Assembly: GCA_002733995.1 (NCBI GenBank)
Contig: NVXR01000003.1
Location: forward strand, 214,759-278,758
Direction of reading: 5' to 3'
DNA from: Desulfotalea sp.
GTDB lineage: Bacteria > Desulfobacterota > Desulfobulbia > Desulfobulbales > Desulfocapsaceae
Length of the DNA stretch: 64,000 nt
Of the stretch, positions 37,999 to 47,706 are shown piece by piece. Positions within the stretch are counted from its first letter, which is position 1; each line of letters opens with the position of its first letter. The notes below the pieces were generated by a model. It saw only the letters and a list, made by a program, of their open reading frames with translations. It did no database searches and was not told where the DNA came from. A program made the position numbers and the translations under genes.

Positions 37999-38766
37999 TT
38001 AACCCAGGTTAAAGGCGCGCTTTGTATTGAGTGTGATCGCTTCTGCAAGTCGTTCAGGTGTTATTTGTCTGAGTTTTGCGAGCACATGTAGTATTTCGAT
38101 TAAGTATTGAGGCAGGTTGGGACCTCTTCCTTTACCTGCAACAACCATGTCAGGACTGTCGGTTTCCAGGAGGATTGCTTCTTCAGGTAGCAGGGCTGCC
38201 ATCTTGCGTAGCTTTTTAGCTCTAGGGTAGGTTATTGCGCCTCCAATACCGATGGCAAAGCCAAGGTCTATATACTGTTTTGCCTGCTGAATGCTACCGT
38301 TAAAGGCGTGTACTGTTCCCCCTTTCGCAAGCTGCTTTTTTCGCAGGGTGGCCAGCACCTGATCGTGGGCCTTGCGCACGTGTAGAATAATTGGGAGGTT
38401 GGCGTTGTCGGCAATTGATAATTGTTCTTCAAATAGCATTATTTGCTCGGCTTCACGCTCTCTGCCATGATAAAAATCCAAGCCAATTTCCCCAATTGCC
38501 ACCAGTAGGTTTTGTTGGCATAACTCTTCTAATTTGATGAGATCCTTCCTGTGATGATGTTCTAGAAAAAGAGGGTGCAGGCCAGCGCCACAGTAGATGC
38601 CGTTGTGCAAAGAGCCAAGCTGAAGCTGGGTATTCCATTGGGCTGCGATGACACCTGGAACTATAAATTTATCTACTCCAACAGCGTTAGCATCGGAGAT
38701 AATTTTGGTTGTTTGTGATGCAAGAAGATCCGCATTGAGATGGCAGTGACTGTCTATCAATTTCAT
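37999..38766 (-). CDS. tatD: TatD family metal-dependent hydrolase/DNase
   Basis: A 255-residue TIM-barrel hydrolase. Metal ligands are H7 and H9 (DSHCHLN), the glutamate of GEIGLDF, the histidine in PIILHVRKAHD, the histidine of TVHAFNGS, and the aspartate of LLETDSPDM. TatD proteins show Mg2+-dependent 3'-5' exonuclease or hydrolase activity, with roles in DNA repair or proofreading of D-aminoacyl products in some species. It lies 66 bp downstream of the diguanylate cyclase on the same strand. Confidence 0.92.
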   Translation of the reverse strand: MKLIDSHCHLNADLLASQTTKIISDANAVGVDKFIVPGVIAAQWNTQLQLGSLHNGIYCGAGLHPLFLEHHHRKDLIKLEELCQQNLLVAIGEIGLDFYHGREREAEQIMLFEEQLSIADNANLPIILHVRKAHDQVLATLRKKQLAKGGTVHAFNGSIQQAKQYIDLGFAIGIGGAITYPRAKKLRKMAALLPEEAILLETDSPDMVVAGKGRGPNLPQYLIEILHVLAKLRQITPERLAEAITLNTKRAFNLG

Positions 38767-38832
38767 GGAATGTAATCTACTGCAAAAATTGGTACTCCGC
38801 CAAGAGTTAAAAAGACTTTTAATTATAACATT

Positions 38833-40521
38833 CTAAGCAAAGTTGGGGATTGGTATCGGATCGTTTGAGAACAGTTCACATCTGTTTTTACCGAGTTTTT
38901 TAGCGTGGTACATTGCAACATCAGCATTACGAATAAGTAAATCCGGATCATTACCGTGGCCGGGGGAGATAGAAATTCCAATGGTTACACTCACATTAAA
39001 AATGTGATTTTTCGTCTGAATACAATCAAGTACTGTTGTACATATCTTTTTCGCCACCGTCATGATCTCGTCTGTACCCTGGCTTTCTGGTAGGCCCATA
39101 ACAAATTCATCTCCACCCCACCGGCAGAGAAGGTCGGATTTTCTGAGGCATGATTGTAAGGTTTTGCCAACGGCTATGAGCAGGGCATCTCCAGCATCGT
39201 GACCATGTTGATCATTTACCAATTTGAAATTGTCCATATCCAGAAAAAGAATGCCAACTTTATGCTTGTTACGTGTTGCCTGTTTGAGGGTTTGTAAGAG
39301 AAGATCATGGAAGAGTCTGCGGTTTGGTAGGCCGGTGAGGTCGTCGTGGTAGGCCATGAATTTGAGCTGTCTTTCTGTCTCATTCATGTCTGTAATATCG
39401 TGGAGAGAAATAACCGCACCACCGTTGTCGGATGAACTGTGGAAAATCGATTGACCGTTCACCCGTAGCGTATGTTGTCTGCCGTTTTGGCTTGTGACAA
39501 TAATCTCATCATTTTCTATGGTTTCGCCAGAGAGGGCTTTTTGTAGCGGGTTATTTTGACCAATCAGGGGAGTTACTTGGTCGCTTGCAAACTGGACCAG
39601 TTGGTGAATATCTTTGCCGATTGGGTTGGTCTCTGTAAAATTATACAATGCGCGGGCAGCGCAGTTCATCAGGTCGATTTTTCCCTCTGAATTACAGGCC
39701 ACAATAGCATCCTGAATGTTATCGAGGATTGCTTTCTGGAAGATCTGTTGTTGTTCTACCTGGAGTTGTGCTTTTTTAAGTGGAGTGATGTCCAGGAAAT
39801 ACCAGACTCTGCCAAGATATTTGCCATTGCTCTGTACAGGGTAGGTATGGCGGTAGAGTATACGGCCATCCTTAAGACGCATTTCATCTGTGCTTATCTT
39901 GGTTCGATTATTATAGAGTGCTTTAACTTTTGCTAAAAAATTATCTGCATCGAGTAATTTTACTTGAATAGACCTGAGACTGGCCTCTTCATCCCGGGCA
40001 GCTAAAACGGCTTTTGGCACACCCCAGATTTTGACGAATTCATTGTTAAATGAAATCATTTTCATCCTGTCGTTTACCATAAGGATGCCGCCAGGATTGT
40101 TCTGATACTGGGCCTCAAGGATAGCCGTGTACTGACACGTCTGACCACAGCCACACGCTCGGAAATCCTGCTGGTTGATAATAAAGAGACGGGTGTCATT
40201 CTTGCCTAGAGTTGCCTTTATGGTCACCAGTTTTGTCGAATGAGCTGAGGTCTGTAGAGTGGCAAAAAAGAGAGAGGGGATCTCGCCTGTTGCTGAAAAA
40301 AAATCGAGAAATTTGTCCATTTCATTTGGATGAATGAAATGGGTAAACAGTGGTTGGTCGAGGGGGACCTGCTTCCACCCCAAAATCTTGTTAGCCTGGT
40401 TATTACTGAGTAGTATTTGTGTGTTAGAGGCAAGCTGTAGCACAGCTACCGGGAGGCTGTTGAAAATATCCATTATGGGTGTGTTGTGTAAGGGGGCATC
40501 AGAGGCTGTTGGCTGAATCAA
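38833..40521 (-). CDS. PAS-GGDEF diguanylate cyclase
   Basis: A 562-residue cytoplasmic protein. Three PAS-type domains (about 18-115, 130-250 and 260-385) precede a GGDEF domain (about 390-555). The active site is the canonical GGDEF in CRWGGDEFVMGL, and RKSD five residues upstream is an intact RxxD inhibitory site, so product feedback is expected. It converts two GTP to c-di-GMP. The CGCGQTC segment near residue 120 holds three cysteines that could bind metal (inference). The PilZ protein at 22208-23119 is a candidate receptor. Confidence 0.92.
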   Translation of the reverse strand: MIQPTASDAPLHNTPIMDIFNSLPVAVLQLASNTQILLSNNQANKILGWKQVPLDQPLFTHFIHPNEMDKFLDFFSATGEIPSLFFATLQTSAHSTKLVTIKATLGKNDTRLFIINQQDFRACGCGQTCQYTAILEAQYQNNPGGILMVNDRMKMISFNNEFVKIWGVPKAVLAARDEEASLRSIQVKLLDADNFLAKVKALYNNRTKISTDEMRLKDGRILYRHTYPVQSNGKYLGRVWYFLDITPLKKAQLQVEQQQIFQKAILDNIQDAIVACNSEGKIDLMNCAARALYNFTETNPIGKDIHQLVQFASDQVTPLIGQNNPLQKALSGETIENDEIIVTSQNGRQHTLRVNGQSIFHSSSDNGGAVISLHDITDMNETERQLKFMAYHDDLTGLPNRRLFHDLLLQTLKQATRNKHKVGILFLDMDNFKLVNDQHGHDAGDALLIAVGKTLQSCLRKSDLLCRWGGDEFVMGLPESQGTDEIMTVAKKICTTVLDCIQTKNHIFNVSVTIGISISPGHGNDPDLLIRNADVAMYHAKKLGKNRCELFSNDPIPIPNFA

Positions 40522-40677
40522 ATGTTATCTTATTTTTAACTATAAGAGGTGGTTTGAGTAACAATTGCTGTGTTCCTACATGATTGCGTTAGTACAATAC
40601 ACTTATTGGTAAGGATAATGCAATGTAATCATACATTAACAATGTGAGAAAAAGAACAATTCAGTCGCAAGCGCAAT

Positions 40678-41634
40678 CTAGCTTTCGTCCCAGAGGTTGT
40701 TGACGGTATAGGGAGAGCCTGGGGGCGCGAAAAATGAGCCATCGAGAAAGCGATGGCCGAGGTCAATTTGACAGAGGTCCATCATTTCATTGGTACTGAT
40801 TGTAATATGTTGAGCCTGAAAATTTTCCATAAGCCTTGCGTGGTGAATTGACTTTGGTATGACAATTGTCTGTCGCGTGAGGGCCCAGGCAATGAGGATC
40901 TGAGCGGGGGTTGCCTGCTTTTTTAGCGCCAAGTTCACTATTTTAGGATGGTTGAGGAGGGAAACTGTTGCTTTGAGGTCCTCCCTTTGGGGGGCTTTTC
41001 CTGAGCCAAGAGGGGAGTATGCTGTGAGTTGGATTGAGCTTTTCGCACAATATTTGATCATTTGAGGCTGTTGAAGAAAAGGATGCAACTCAATTTGATT
41101 GGTGTAGGGTTTCTGGGAACCATTTTCTTCTAGCTCGATGAGACGTCGGGTATTGAAATTGCAAACACCGATATGCCTGCAGAGCCCCTTTTTGACCATT
41201 TTTTCCATGGCTCGCCAGGTTTCAATTATCGGTAGATCCGCTGCTGCAATGAATTGCTCAGGTCGTTTGGGAAAGGTGATATCGGCTTTGAAACTTACTG
41301 GCCAGTGGATGAGATAGAGGTCGAGGTGGTCGAGTTGCAGGTTTTTCAGTGTCCGTTCCAGAGCCGGGCGAACATGTTTTGCTGCGTGGGCATTATTCCA
41401 CAATTTTGATGAAATCCACAGTTGCTCACGGCGAACTGTACCGGTGCTGATGGCTGCGCTGAGGGCGGTACCAATCTCTTTTTCATTGTTGTAGATCGAG
41501 GCACAGTCGAAATGGCGGTAGCCTATGTCAAGGGCCGCGGTAATGGCGGCCCCTACCTCGCCTCTTTTTGACTTCCAGGTCCCAAGTCCGAGCCTTGGGA
41601 TTGTCGCTAAACCATCTATTGGAGTATGCGTCAT
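40678..41634 (-). CDS. Aldo/keto reductase
   Basis: A 318-residue (alpha/beta)8 NADPH-dependent reductase. The full catalytic tetrad is visible: D43 and Y48 in HFDCASIYNN, K77 in WISSKLWN, H110 in YLIHWP. The cofactor region IVIPKSIHHARLMEN is the typical 2'-phosphate-binding loop. The substrate, some aldehyde or ketone, cannot be named. It lies 230 bp downstream of dppF on the same strand, with dispersed repeat copy B in the gap. Confidence 0.9.
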   Translation of the reverse strand: MTHTPIDGLATIPRLGLGTWKSKRGEVGAAITAALDIGYRHFDCASIYNNEKEIGTALSAAISTGTVRREQLWISSKLWNNAHAAKHVRPALERTLKNLQLDHLDLYLIHWPVSFKADITFPKRPEQFIAAADLPIIETWRAMEKMVKKGLCRHIGVCNFNTRRLIELEENGSQKPYTNQIELHPFLQQPQMIKYCAKSSIQLTAYSPLGSGKAPQREDLKATVSLLNHPKIVNLALKKQATPAQILIAWALTRQTIVIPKSIHHARLMENFQAQHITISTNEMMDLCQIDLGHRFLDGSFFAPPGSPYTVNNLWDES

Positions 41635-41682
41635 AATCGTTTATTACCTAACTTTTGCCACCTATCTGGTGGCTTTTCTCTA

Positions 41683-41797
41683 TTGTTTATATCAGTCCCT
41701 ATAACAGTTCATCGCTACTTTAGCTTCGTTCAATGGCTGAATTAAAGTATACGAGTTCCCGGGCAGCCCACAATGGACGTAGGTGGAGTGGTGTCAA
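41683..41797 (+). repeat. Dispersed intergenic repeat, copy B
   Basis: Aligns with copy A (49057-49172): GTTCA, a 16-nt spacer of equal length, GTTCA, AAGTAT, then CCCACAATGGACGTAG and TGGAGTG. It sits between the aldo/keto reductase promoter and the end of dppF. Confidence 0.6.
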
Positions 41798-41864
41798 GCA
41801 GTGGAGGGGGGGATTGGGCGTATTTTTGTTTATTGTTTGCTGAAATAGGCTTTACCCCCGTTTT

Positions 41865-42836
41865 TCAATAGGTTTTTGGATGGTAACAGGCCACCATACA
41901 ACCACCTTTTTTCACGAGTTCTGGAGCCGTGTATTTACATTCTTCTGTCATCGAAGGACAGCGTGGATGGAAGGTACAGCCGGATGGTGGAGATATGGGT
42001 GAAGGAAGCTCGCCTCTGAGGACAATCCTTTCTTTGCTTCTAAAGGGGTCTGCAACTGGGGTGGCAGACAAAAGAGCTCTGGTGTAAGGGTGGTGTGGTT
42101 TACTGAAAACTTCCTCCCTGCTGCCTGTTTCTACAGGTTTTCCGAGGTACATGACCATCACTTCATCTGCGATATGTTTTACCACTGAGAGATCGTGGCT
42201 GATGAACATATAGGCGAGATCGAAGCGTTGTTGCAGCTGGGTGAGCAGATTGAGAATCTGTGCCTGGATCGACACGTCAAGTGCCGAAACAGGTTCATCC
42301 AGCACAACAATCTGTGGGTTAAGCATGAGCGCTCTCGCAACCGCAATTCTTTGTCTCTGGCCGCCTGAAAACATGTGAGGGTATCGGTTATAATGCTCCG
42401 GTCTGAGGCCCACTAGGCCGAGCATCTTTTGCGCGGCCTCCCTCCGTTCTCCTTTTTTCATAGGGGTGTTGACGAGAAGTGGCTCTTCTAGAGAGTTGCC
42501 AATCTTCTGTCTTGGATTTAGTGAACCATAAGGATCTTGAAAGACGATTTGCACCTTTTTATGTAAGTTACAGCGAACAGCTGCACTGGCATTTGTCACA
42601 TTTTCACTGCCAATGTTGAGTTGGCCAGCTGTTGGTGGCTCGATCATGGTGACCAGACGAGCCATGGTGGATTTTCCACAGCCGGATTCTCCAACGATGG
42701 CAAGGGTGCTACCTTTTTTAAGCTTGAAACTTGCACCATCGAGTGCCTTGAGAACTGCGGGTTTTTTAAAGGCTCCACGGTCTATCTGATAGTAGCGCTT
42801 GAGGCCCACTGCTTCTAATATAACTTCACCACTCAT
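41865..42836 (-). CDS. dppF: Dipeptide ABC transporter ATP-binding protein DppF
   Basis: A 323-residue ABC ATPase of the oligo/dipeptide type. Walker A GESGCGKST, Q-loop IVFQDPYGSLNPRQKIG, signature FSGGQRQRIAVARAL, Walker B IVVLDEPVSALDVS and switch FISHDLSVV; the C-terminal oligopeptide-type extension has HPRCPSMTEEC. The frame opens at 42944, but the ATG at 42836 overlaps the dppD stop as ATGA and starts the standard MSGEVILEA sequence. Pairs with DppD as the motor of the importer. Confidence 0.93.
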   Translation of the reverse strand: MSGEVILEAVGLKRYYQIDRGAFKKPAVLKALDGASFKLKKGSTLAIVGESGCGKSTMARLVTMIEPPTAGQLNIGSENVTNASAAVRCNLHKKVQIVFQDPYGSLNPRQKIGNSLEEPLLVNTPMKKGERREAAQKMLGLVGLRPEHYNRYPHMFSGGQRQRIAVARALMLNPQIVVLDEPVSALDVSIQAQILNLLTQLQQRFDLAYMFISHDLSVVKHIADEVMVMYLGKPVETGSREEVFSKPHHPYTRALLSATPVADPFRSKERIVLRGELPSPISPPSGCTFHPRCPSMTEECKYTAPELVKKGGCMVACYHPKTY

Positions 42837-43828
42837 GGGTTCACCTCTTCGGGGTAGTTTGTAGGTTTTCCATCTACAATCGGGTAGTGACATAAGGCTT
42901 TGCCCAGTTCTTCGCTTGCCGCAGTGGGTGGAATAGTATGACACTTAGTGGTTGCGTAATCACAGCGGGGTGAGAAGAGGCAGCCTTTGGGTTTGTCAAA
43001 CTGTCCAGGAACGACGCCCGCAATTGATGGTAAAATCTTAGAATTAGACCGCTCAGGAAGTGAGTTTAGTAGGGCCTGGGTATAGGGATGGTGTGGGTTT
43101 GAGAAGAGACCTTTCACCTGTTGTTTTTCTACCTGCTGCCCAGCATACTGTACTGCGACCCGTTCTGCTGTTTCTGCCACAACCCCCATATCGTGGGTGA
43201 TGAGAACCAGAGACATACCTTGTTTTTTTTGTAGATTTAACAAGAGTTCGAGGATCTGCGCCTGGATGGTAACATCAAGGGCCGTTGTTGGTTCATCTGC
43301 AATGAGAAGCTCAGGGTTACAGGAAATAGCCATGGCAATCATGACTCTCTGATTCATCCCCCCTGAGAGCTGATGGGGAAAAGCCGTTAGCCTTTTTCGT
43401 GGCTCGGGAATCCCAACTAATTCGAGGAGTTCGATGGCCCGCTTTTTTCTTTCTGCCCGATTCATACCGAGATGGATCTTGAGAGTTTCCGTAAGCTGAA
43501 ACCCGATAGTAAAACATGGGTTGAGGCTGGTCATGGGCTCCTGGAAAATCATCGCCATTTTTGAACCGATGATTTTTCTTAGCTCGGACTTAGATATAGT
43601 TTTAAGGTCCTGGTTGTTAAATGCTAGTCTGTCGGCGGTAACGGTTGCCGTCCATGGAAGAAGGCCCATGAGCGCAAGCATTGCAACTGATTTTCCAGAG
43701 CCCGATTCGCCAACGACAGACACAATTTCACCCGGTTCAATATGGAGTGAGACCTTGTCTACCGCAGTAAATTGACCGCCTGCTGTTTGAAAGGAAACGG
43801 TGAGATTTTCAATTTCAAGTAATGGCAT
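42833..43828 (-). CDS. dppD: Dipeptide ABC transporter ATP-binding protein DppD
   Basis: A 331-residue ABC ATPase. Walker [11 protein letters not shown]-loop [17 protein letters not shown], signature [15 protein letters not shown], Walker [15 protein letters not shown] and switch LITHDMGVV; a C-terminal cysteine motif [14 protein letters not shown] can bind an Fe-S cluster in this family. It overlaps dppF by 4 bp (ATGA) and starts 9 bp after dppC. Confidence 0.93.
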   Translation of the reverse strand: MPLLEIENLTVSFQTAGGQFTAVDKVSLHIEPGEIVSVVGESGSGKSVAMLALMGLLPWTATVTADRLAFNNQDLKTISKSELRKIIGSKMAMIFQEPMTSLNPCFTIGFQLTETLKIHLGMNRAERKKRAIELLELVGIPEPRKRLTAFPHQLSGGMNQRVMIAMAISCNPELLIADEPTTALDVTIQAQILELLLNLQKKQGMSLVLITHDMGVVAETAERVAVQYAGQQVEKQQVKGLFSNPHHPYTQALLNSLPERSNSKILPSIAGVVPGQFDKPKGCLFSPRCDYATTKCHTIPPTAASEELGKALCHYPIVDGKPTNYPEEVNP

Positions 43829-43837
43829 GGTCAGTTA

Positions 43838-44746
43838 TCAGCGTTTAAGTTTTGGATCTAAGGCATCCCGTAGCCCATCACCCATAAGGTTGATGGCAAG
43901 AACAGTTGTGAGGATTGCGACACCTGGGAAGGTGACAACCCACCAGGCTCTCAGAATAAATTCTCTTGATTCCGCCAGCATTGTGCCCCATTCAGGGGTC
44001 GGAGGTTGCGCCCCCATTCCTAGGAAACCAAGGGCTGCCGCATCAAGGATCGCTGTAGAAAAACTGAGAGCAGCCTGGACAATGAGCGGTGCCATGCAAT
44101 TGGGTAGAATGGTGATAAACATAAGGCGTAGGGTCTTGACACCTATCACCCGGGCAGCTGTCACGTAATCCTTGGTCATCTCAGAGAGTACAGCCGCACG
44201 GGTAAGACGTACGTAGTGGGGCTGTTGGACGATGGCAATGGCAATCATAGCATTAATGAGGCTTGGCCCAAGAATGGCCACGAGAACCAGTGCGAGGAGC
44301 AGGCTAGGAAATGCCAGAACAACATCCATTATTCTCATAATAAAGGTATCTATTTTGCCTCGGAAAAATCCGGCAATAAGACCTAACATTACTCCGACTA
44401 CCAGGGATACAGAGACAACGATGCAGCCGATAAAAAGCGAGTATCGTGAGCCATAGATGAGCCGTGAAAGCATATCCCGGCCAATGGCATCGGTTCCTAA
44501 TGGAAATCTGAATCCGCCTCCCGGTTGCCAAAACGGCGGTTGCAAGAGTGCGTCTCGGTACTGATGGTTAGGGGCGTGGGGAGCTATGACGTCTGCCAAA
44601 ATTGCGATAAGCACGATAGCTATAAAAAAGAAAAGGCCAATTACAGCACCGCGATTTTCACTAAAATAGGCCCAAAATTCACTTAGAACCGACCGTAAGC
44701 CACCGGGTCGGTCATCTACTCTTTCTTCTATGGTTATTTCTGTCAT
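43838..44746 (-). CDS. dppC: Dipeptide ABC transporter permease DppC
   Basis: A 302-residue inner-membrane permease with an N-terminal OppC-type segment (FWAYFSENRGAVIGL, TM1 about 33-53), DVIAPHAPNHQYRD, GTDAIGRDMLSRLIYGSRYS and the coupling loop VRLTRAAVLSEMTKDYVTAARVIG. Five or more further helices follow. It forms the channel with DppB. Its start codon overlaps the last base of dppB. Confidence 0.94.
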   Translation of the reverse strand: MTEITIEERVDDRPGGLRSVLSEFWAYFSENRGAVIGLFFFIAIVLIAILADVIAPHAPNHQYRDALLQPPFWQPGGGFRFPLGTDAIGRDMLSRLIYGSRYSLFIGCIVVSVSLVVGVMLGLIAGFFRGKIDTFIMRIMDVVLAFPSLLLALVLVAILGPSLINAMIAIAIVQQPHYVRLTRAAVLSEMTKDYVTAARVIGVKTLRLMFITILPNCMAPLIVQAALSFSTAILDAAALGFLGMGAQPPTPEWGTMLAESREFILRAWWVVTFPGVAILTTVLAINLMGDGLRDALDPKLKR

Positions 44747-45759
44747 TATGAGTCCGTATGACGAATTTGGGGGTTAATTATACCGTAAAGCAGGTCCACA
44801 GCAAGGTTGACGAGCATAACGATGGCGGCAATGAGAAGCAGGCCTCCTTGGACGGCAGAGTAGTCTCTTCTAAAGATTGACTCAACCATCCATTTGCCGA
44901 TACCTGGCCAGGAAAAAATGGTCTCCGTTAAGATTGCACCGGCAAAGAGGACACCGACTTGAAGACCAATAACAGTAATCACCGGAATCATGGCATTACG
45001 CAGGGCGTGTAAACCAATAACCCTTTGTGGGCCAAGACCTTTGGCTCTTGCGGTACGAACATAATCTTCGCTGAGCACTTCGAGCATTGCAGATCGGGTT
45101 TGTCTGGCGATGACGGCAAGTGGAATGGTAGCGAGAACAATTGTTGGAAGTATTAAATGGGACAGTGCTGATTGGAAGGCCCCTTCTTGTCCGGAGAGCA
45201 GGCTGTCAATGAGCATAAATCCAGTGACCGGCTCAAAGTAATAGAGCAGAGATATACGTCCGGAAACAGGGGTCCAGCCCAGGGTGCCTGAAAAAAATAT
45301 AATCAGCAGAAGGCCCCACCAGAATATTGGCATTGAATAGCCCGCGAGGGCGGTGGTCATTACGGTATGGTCAATTGCTGTACCTCGTTTGGTTGCAGCA
45401 ATCATACCGGCTGGTAGTCCCAAAAGGATAGCAAGTAACATGGCACAAATAGACAGTTCCATGGTTGCTGGGAAGAGGGTTGCAAACTCTTCGAGCACCG
45501 GTCTTTTGGTGATAATGGAGGTGCCAAAATCACCATGAGCCAGGTCTGCCAAATAGTAGCCGTATTGAACAAGGATAGGTTTATCAAATCCCATTTCCGC
45601 CATGAGAACGGCATGCCGTTCATCACTGATTCCACGTTCCCCGGCCATCAGCAAAACGGGATCTCCGGGGAGAAGGCGGATGAAGATAAAGGCGACGAGG
45701 GTGACACCGAAAAAAGTTGGAATTGTAACAGCCAGTTTTTTAAATAAATAAAGAAACAT
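44746..45759 (-). CDS. dppB: Dipeptide ABC transporter permease DppB
   Basis: A 337-residue permease with the canonical OppB/DppB start MFLYLFKKLAVTIPTFFGVT, FIRLLPGDPV, HGDFGTSIITKRPV, the coupling-loop RSAMLEVLSEDYVRTARAKGL, and ILTETIFSWPGIGKWM. The frame opens at 45789; the ATG at 45759 gives the family start, so I use it. It is preceded by a hairpin terminator separating it from dppA. Confidence 0.93.
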   Translation of the reverse strand: MFLYLFKKLAVTIPTFFGVTLVAFIFIRLLPGDPVLLMAGERGISDERHAVLMAEMGFDKPILVQYGYYLADLAHGDFGTSIITKRPVLEEFATLFPATMELSICAMLLAILLGLPAGMIAATKRGTAIDHTVMTTALAGYSMPIFWWGLLLIIFFSGTLGWTPVSGRISLLYYFEPVTGFMLIDSLLSGQEGAFQSALSHLILPTIVLATIPLAVIARQTRSAMLEVLSEDYVRTARAKGLGPQRVIGLHALRNAMIPVITVIGLQVGVLFAGAILTETIFSWPGIGKWMVESIFRRDYSAVQGGLLLIAAIVMLVNLAVDLLYGIINPQIRHTDS

Positions 45760-45790
45760 GTATGAGTTCTCAGGGAAAGATTTTAGCAAG

Positions 45791-45818
45791 AAAAAGGCCG
45801 GGTAATGGATACCCGGCC
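45791..45818 (-). terminator. Attenuating terminator between dppA and dppB
   Basis: The 9-bp GC-rich stem GGCCGGGTA / TACCCGGCC has a 5-nt loop and, on the minus strand, is followed by TTTTTCTT. It lies 20 bp past the dppA stop, and probably lets only part of transcription continue into the permease genes. Confidence 0.8.
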
Positions 45819-45837
45819 TCTCGTAGGGCTAAGAATC

Positions 45838-47439
45838 CTACTTCAGGTCAACACCATAAAAGATATTGCCACCGAAGGGATCGATACGGAAATCAATCAC
45901 TTCTTTTCGTACAGGCTGGTAGACTACAGAGTGGGCGATGGTTGCCCATGGAGCCTGAGCTTTGAAGATGACTTGAGCTTCTTTGTAGAGCTTAGTTCGC
46001 TCTGCAGGGTCAGCGACAATCTTAGCTTTTTGAATGAGATCTTCAAATGGCTGGTAACACCACTGGGATCGGTTTGCCGAGCCAACACCATCGCAGCCAA
46101 GGATAACGGCGAGGAAGTTGTCTGGATCGCCATTATCGCCGGTCCAGCCAAGGAGAACCGCACCATCACGATTCAGATCTTTGGAGCGTTTGAGGTACTC
46201 ACCCCATTCGTAGGAAACGATCTCGACTTTTACCCCAACTTCAGCAAAGTCAGCCTGGAGCATTTCAGCCATGCGTCGTGCATTGGGGTTGTAAGGACGT
46301 TGTACGGGCATAGCCCAGATTTTCATCTCCAGATCTGTAACACCTAATTTTTCAAGGGCTTTCTTGGATGCTACAGGATCATAAGGGTCATCTACAACAG
46401 CATCATTGTAGGACCAGATAGTTGGTGGAATTGGATTTTTTGCGACGGTTCCTGCTCCCTGGAATATCGCCTTGATAATTGATTCCTTGTTGATAGCCAT
46501 GTTCAAGGCTTTACGTACCTTGGGGTTGTCAAAAGGAGGAATCCTTGTGTTATAGGCGAGGAAGCCAACGTTCAAACCTTCTTTCTTCAGCAGGTTGATG
46601 TCAGGATCTTGTTTCATTGCTTCAAGATCGGCCGGGTTAGGATAAGGCATTACGTGACATTCGCCGGCTTTAAGTTTCTGATAACGAACAGAGGCGTCAG
46701 GGGTTATGGCAAAAATAAGATTATCGAGGGGGGCTTTACCCTCCCAGTAATCAGGAAAGGCCTTGTAACGGATGACGGCATCTTTTTGATACATAACCAG
46801 TTGAAAAGGTCCGGTTCCAACGGGCTCGAAGTCGATGACTTCGGGGGTGCCGGCCTTCATCATATTGTCGGCATATTCCGCCGAAAAGATGACGGCAAAA
46901 TCCATTCCGAGATTGGCAATCATTGGTGCTTCGGGACGGTTGAGAATGAATTTTACCGTATAGTCATCAACTTTGACGATGTCTTTGATGAGGGTCTGCA
47001 TTGACATGCTGTTAAAGTACTCATAATTGCCACCGCTAATTTTATGAAATGGGTGGTTGGGATCAAATTGGCGCATGAAACTGAAGAGAACATCATCCGC
47101 GTTGAAATCACGGGTGGGAGTGAATTTTTTGGTGGTGTGAAATTTTACGCCTTTACGGAGATGGAAGGTGTATTCTTTGCCATCTGGTGAGAGATCCCAG
47201 CTTTCTGCAAGGGCAGGCATAATCTTAGTGGTTCCTCGTTCAAACTTAACAAGTCCATTGAAAACCTGGCGTGAGGATGCATCGAAAGTGGTACCGGCTG
47301 TGTAAAGTGCGGGGTTGAATCCCTCGGGGCTGCCTTCGGAGCAGAACACCAGAGTTTTTCCAGCAGCACCTGCATTCATAGAGGCCAAAAGTAAGGTGGC
47401 ACCGCAGAACGCTGCAATCAGATTCTTTGTTTTACGCAT
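45838..47439 (-). CDS. dppA: Dipeptide ABC transporter substrate-binding protein DppA
   Basis: A 533-residue type 5 solute-binding protein. Signal peptide MRKTKNLIAAFCGATLLLAS...AGAA, then KTLVFCSEGSPEGFNPALYTAGTTFDASSRQVFNGLVKFE, LRKGVKFH, TPTRDFNADDVLFS, GTGPFQL and NPNARRMAEMLQADFA, strongly DppA-like. It delivers dipeptides (in some bacteria heme or 5-aminolevulinate) to DppBCDF. The frame extends to 47568, but AAGGAGAT before the ATG at 47439 sets the start. First gene of dppABCDF. Confidence 0.95.
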   Translation of the reverse strand: MRKTKNLIAAFCGATLLLASMNAGAAGKTLVFCSEGSPEGFNPALYTAGTTFDASSRQVFNGLVKFERGTTKIMPALAESWDLSPDGKEYTFHLRKGVKFHTTKKFTPTRDFNADDVLFSFMRQFDPNHPFHKISGGNYEYFNSMSMQTLIKDIVKVDDYTVKFILNRPEAPMIANLGMDFAVIFSAEYADNMMKAGTPEVIDFEPVGTGPFQLVMYQKDAVIRYKAFPDYWEGKAPLDNLIFAITPDASVRYQKLKAGECHVMPYPNPADLEAMKQDPDINLLKKEGLNVGFLAYNTRIPPFDNPKVRKALNMAINKESIIKAIFQGAGTVAKNPIPPTIWSYNDAVVDDPYDPVASKKALEKLGVTDLEMKIWAMPVQRPYNPNARRMAEMLQADFAEVGVKVEIVSYEWGEYLKRSKDLNRDGAVLLGWTGDNGDPDNFLAVILGCDGVGSANRSQWCYQPFEDLIQKAKIVADPAERTKLYKEAQVIFKAQAPWATIAHSVVYQPVRKEVIDFRIDPFGGNIFYGVDLK

Positions 47440-47620
47440 AAATGTAATCTCCTTGTTGTTTAGTATCAGATCACCCCGGCTACAGTGGGGTGACTTTAAA
47501 CGAGCAATTGTAGGCGAAATACGTTTTTTGGTAGGAAACAGTACGCATACTAGACTTTTATAAAACAATAGTAAAATACAATTAATGTTTTTGGGTCAGA
47601 TTGGATTTATATTGTAACTA

Positions 47621-47688
47621 TTCAGTTAGGGTTTTGACGTATGCAAGTGCTTTATCGACCATTATGCTGTCGTAGTTGGAGTGGTATT
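47621..47688 (+). repeat. Dispersed intergenic repeat, copy C
   Basis: Shares GTAT-C-AGT, CC-ATG and GTCGTAGTTGGAGTGGT with copies A and B, and the exact 12-mer TGCTGTCGTAGT with 28805-28816. It is in the dppA upstream region, beside the end of the CYTH gene. Confidence 0.45.
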
Positions 47689-47706
47689 AAAGAGTGCTTT
47701 GTTACT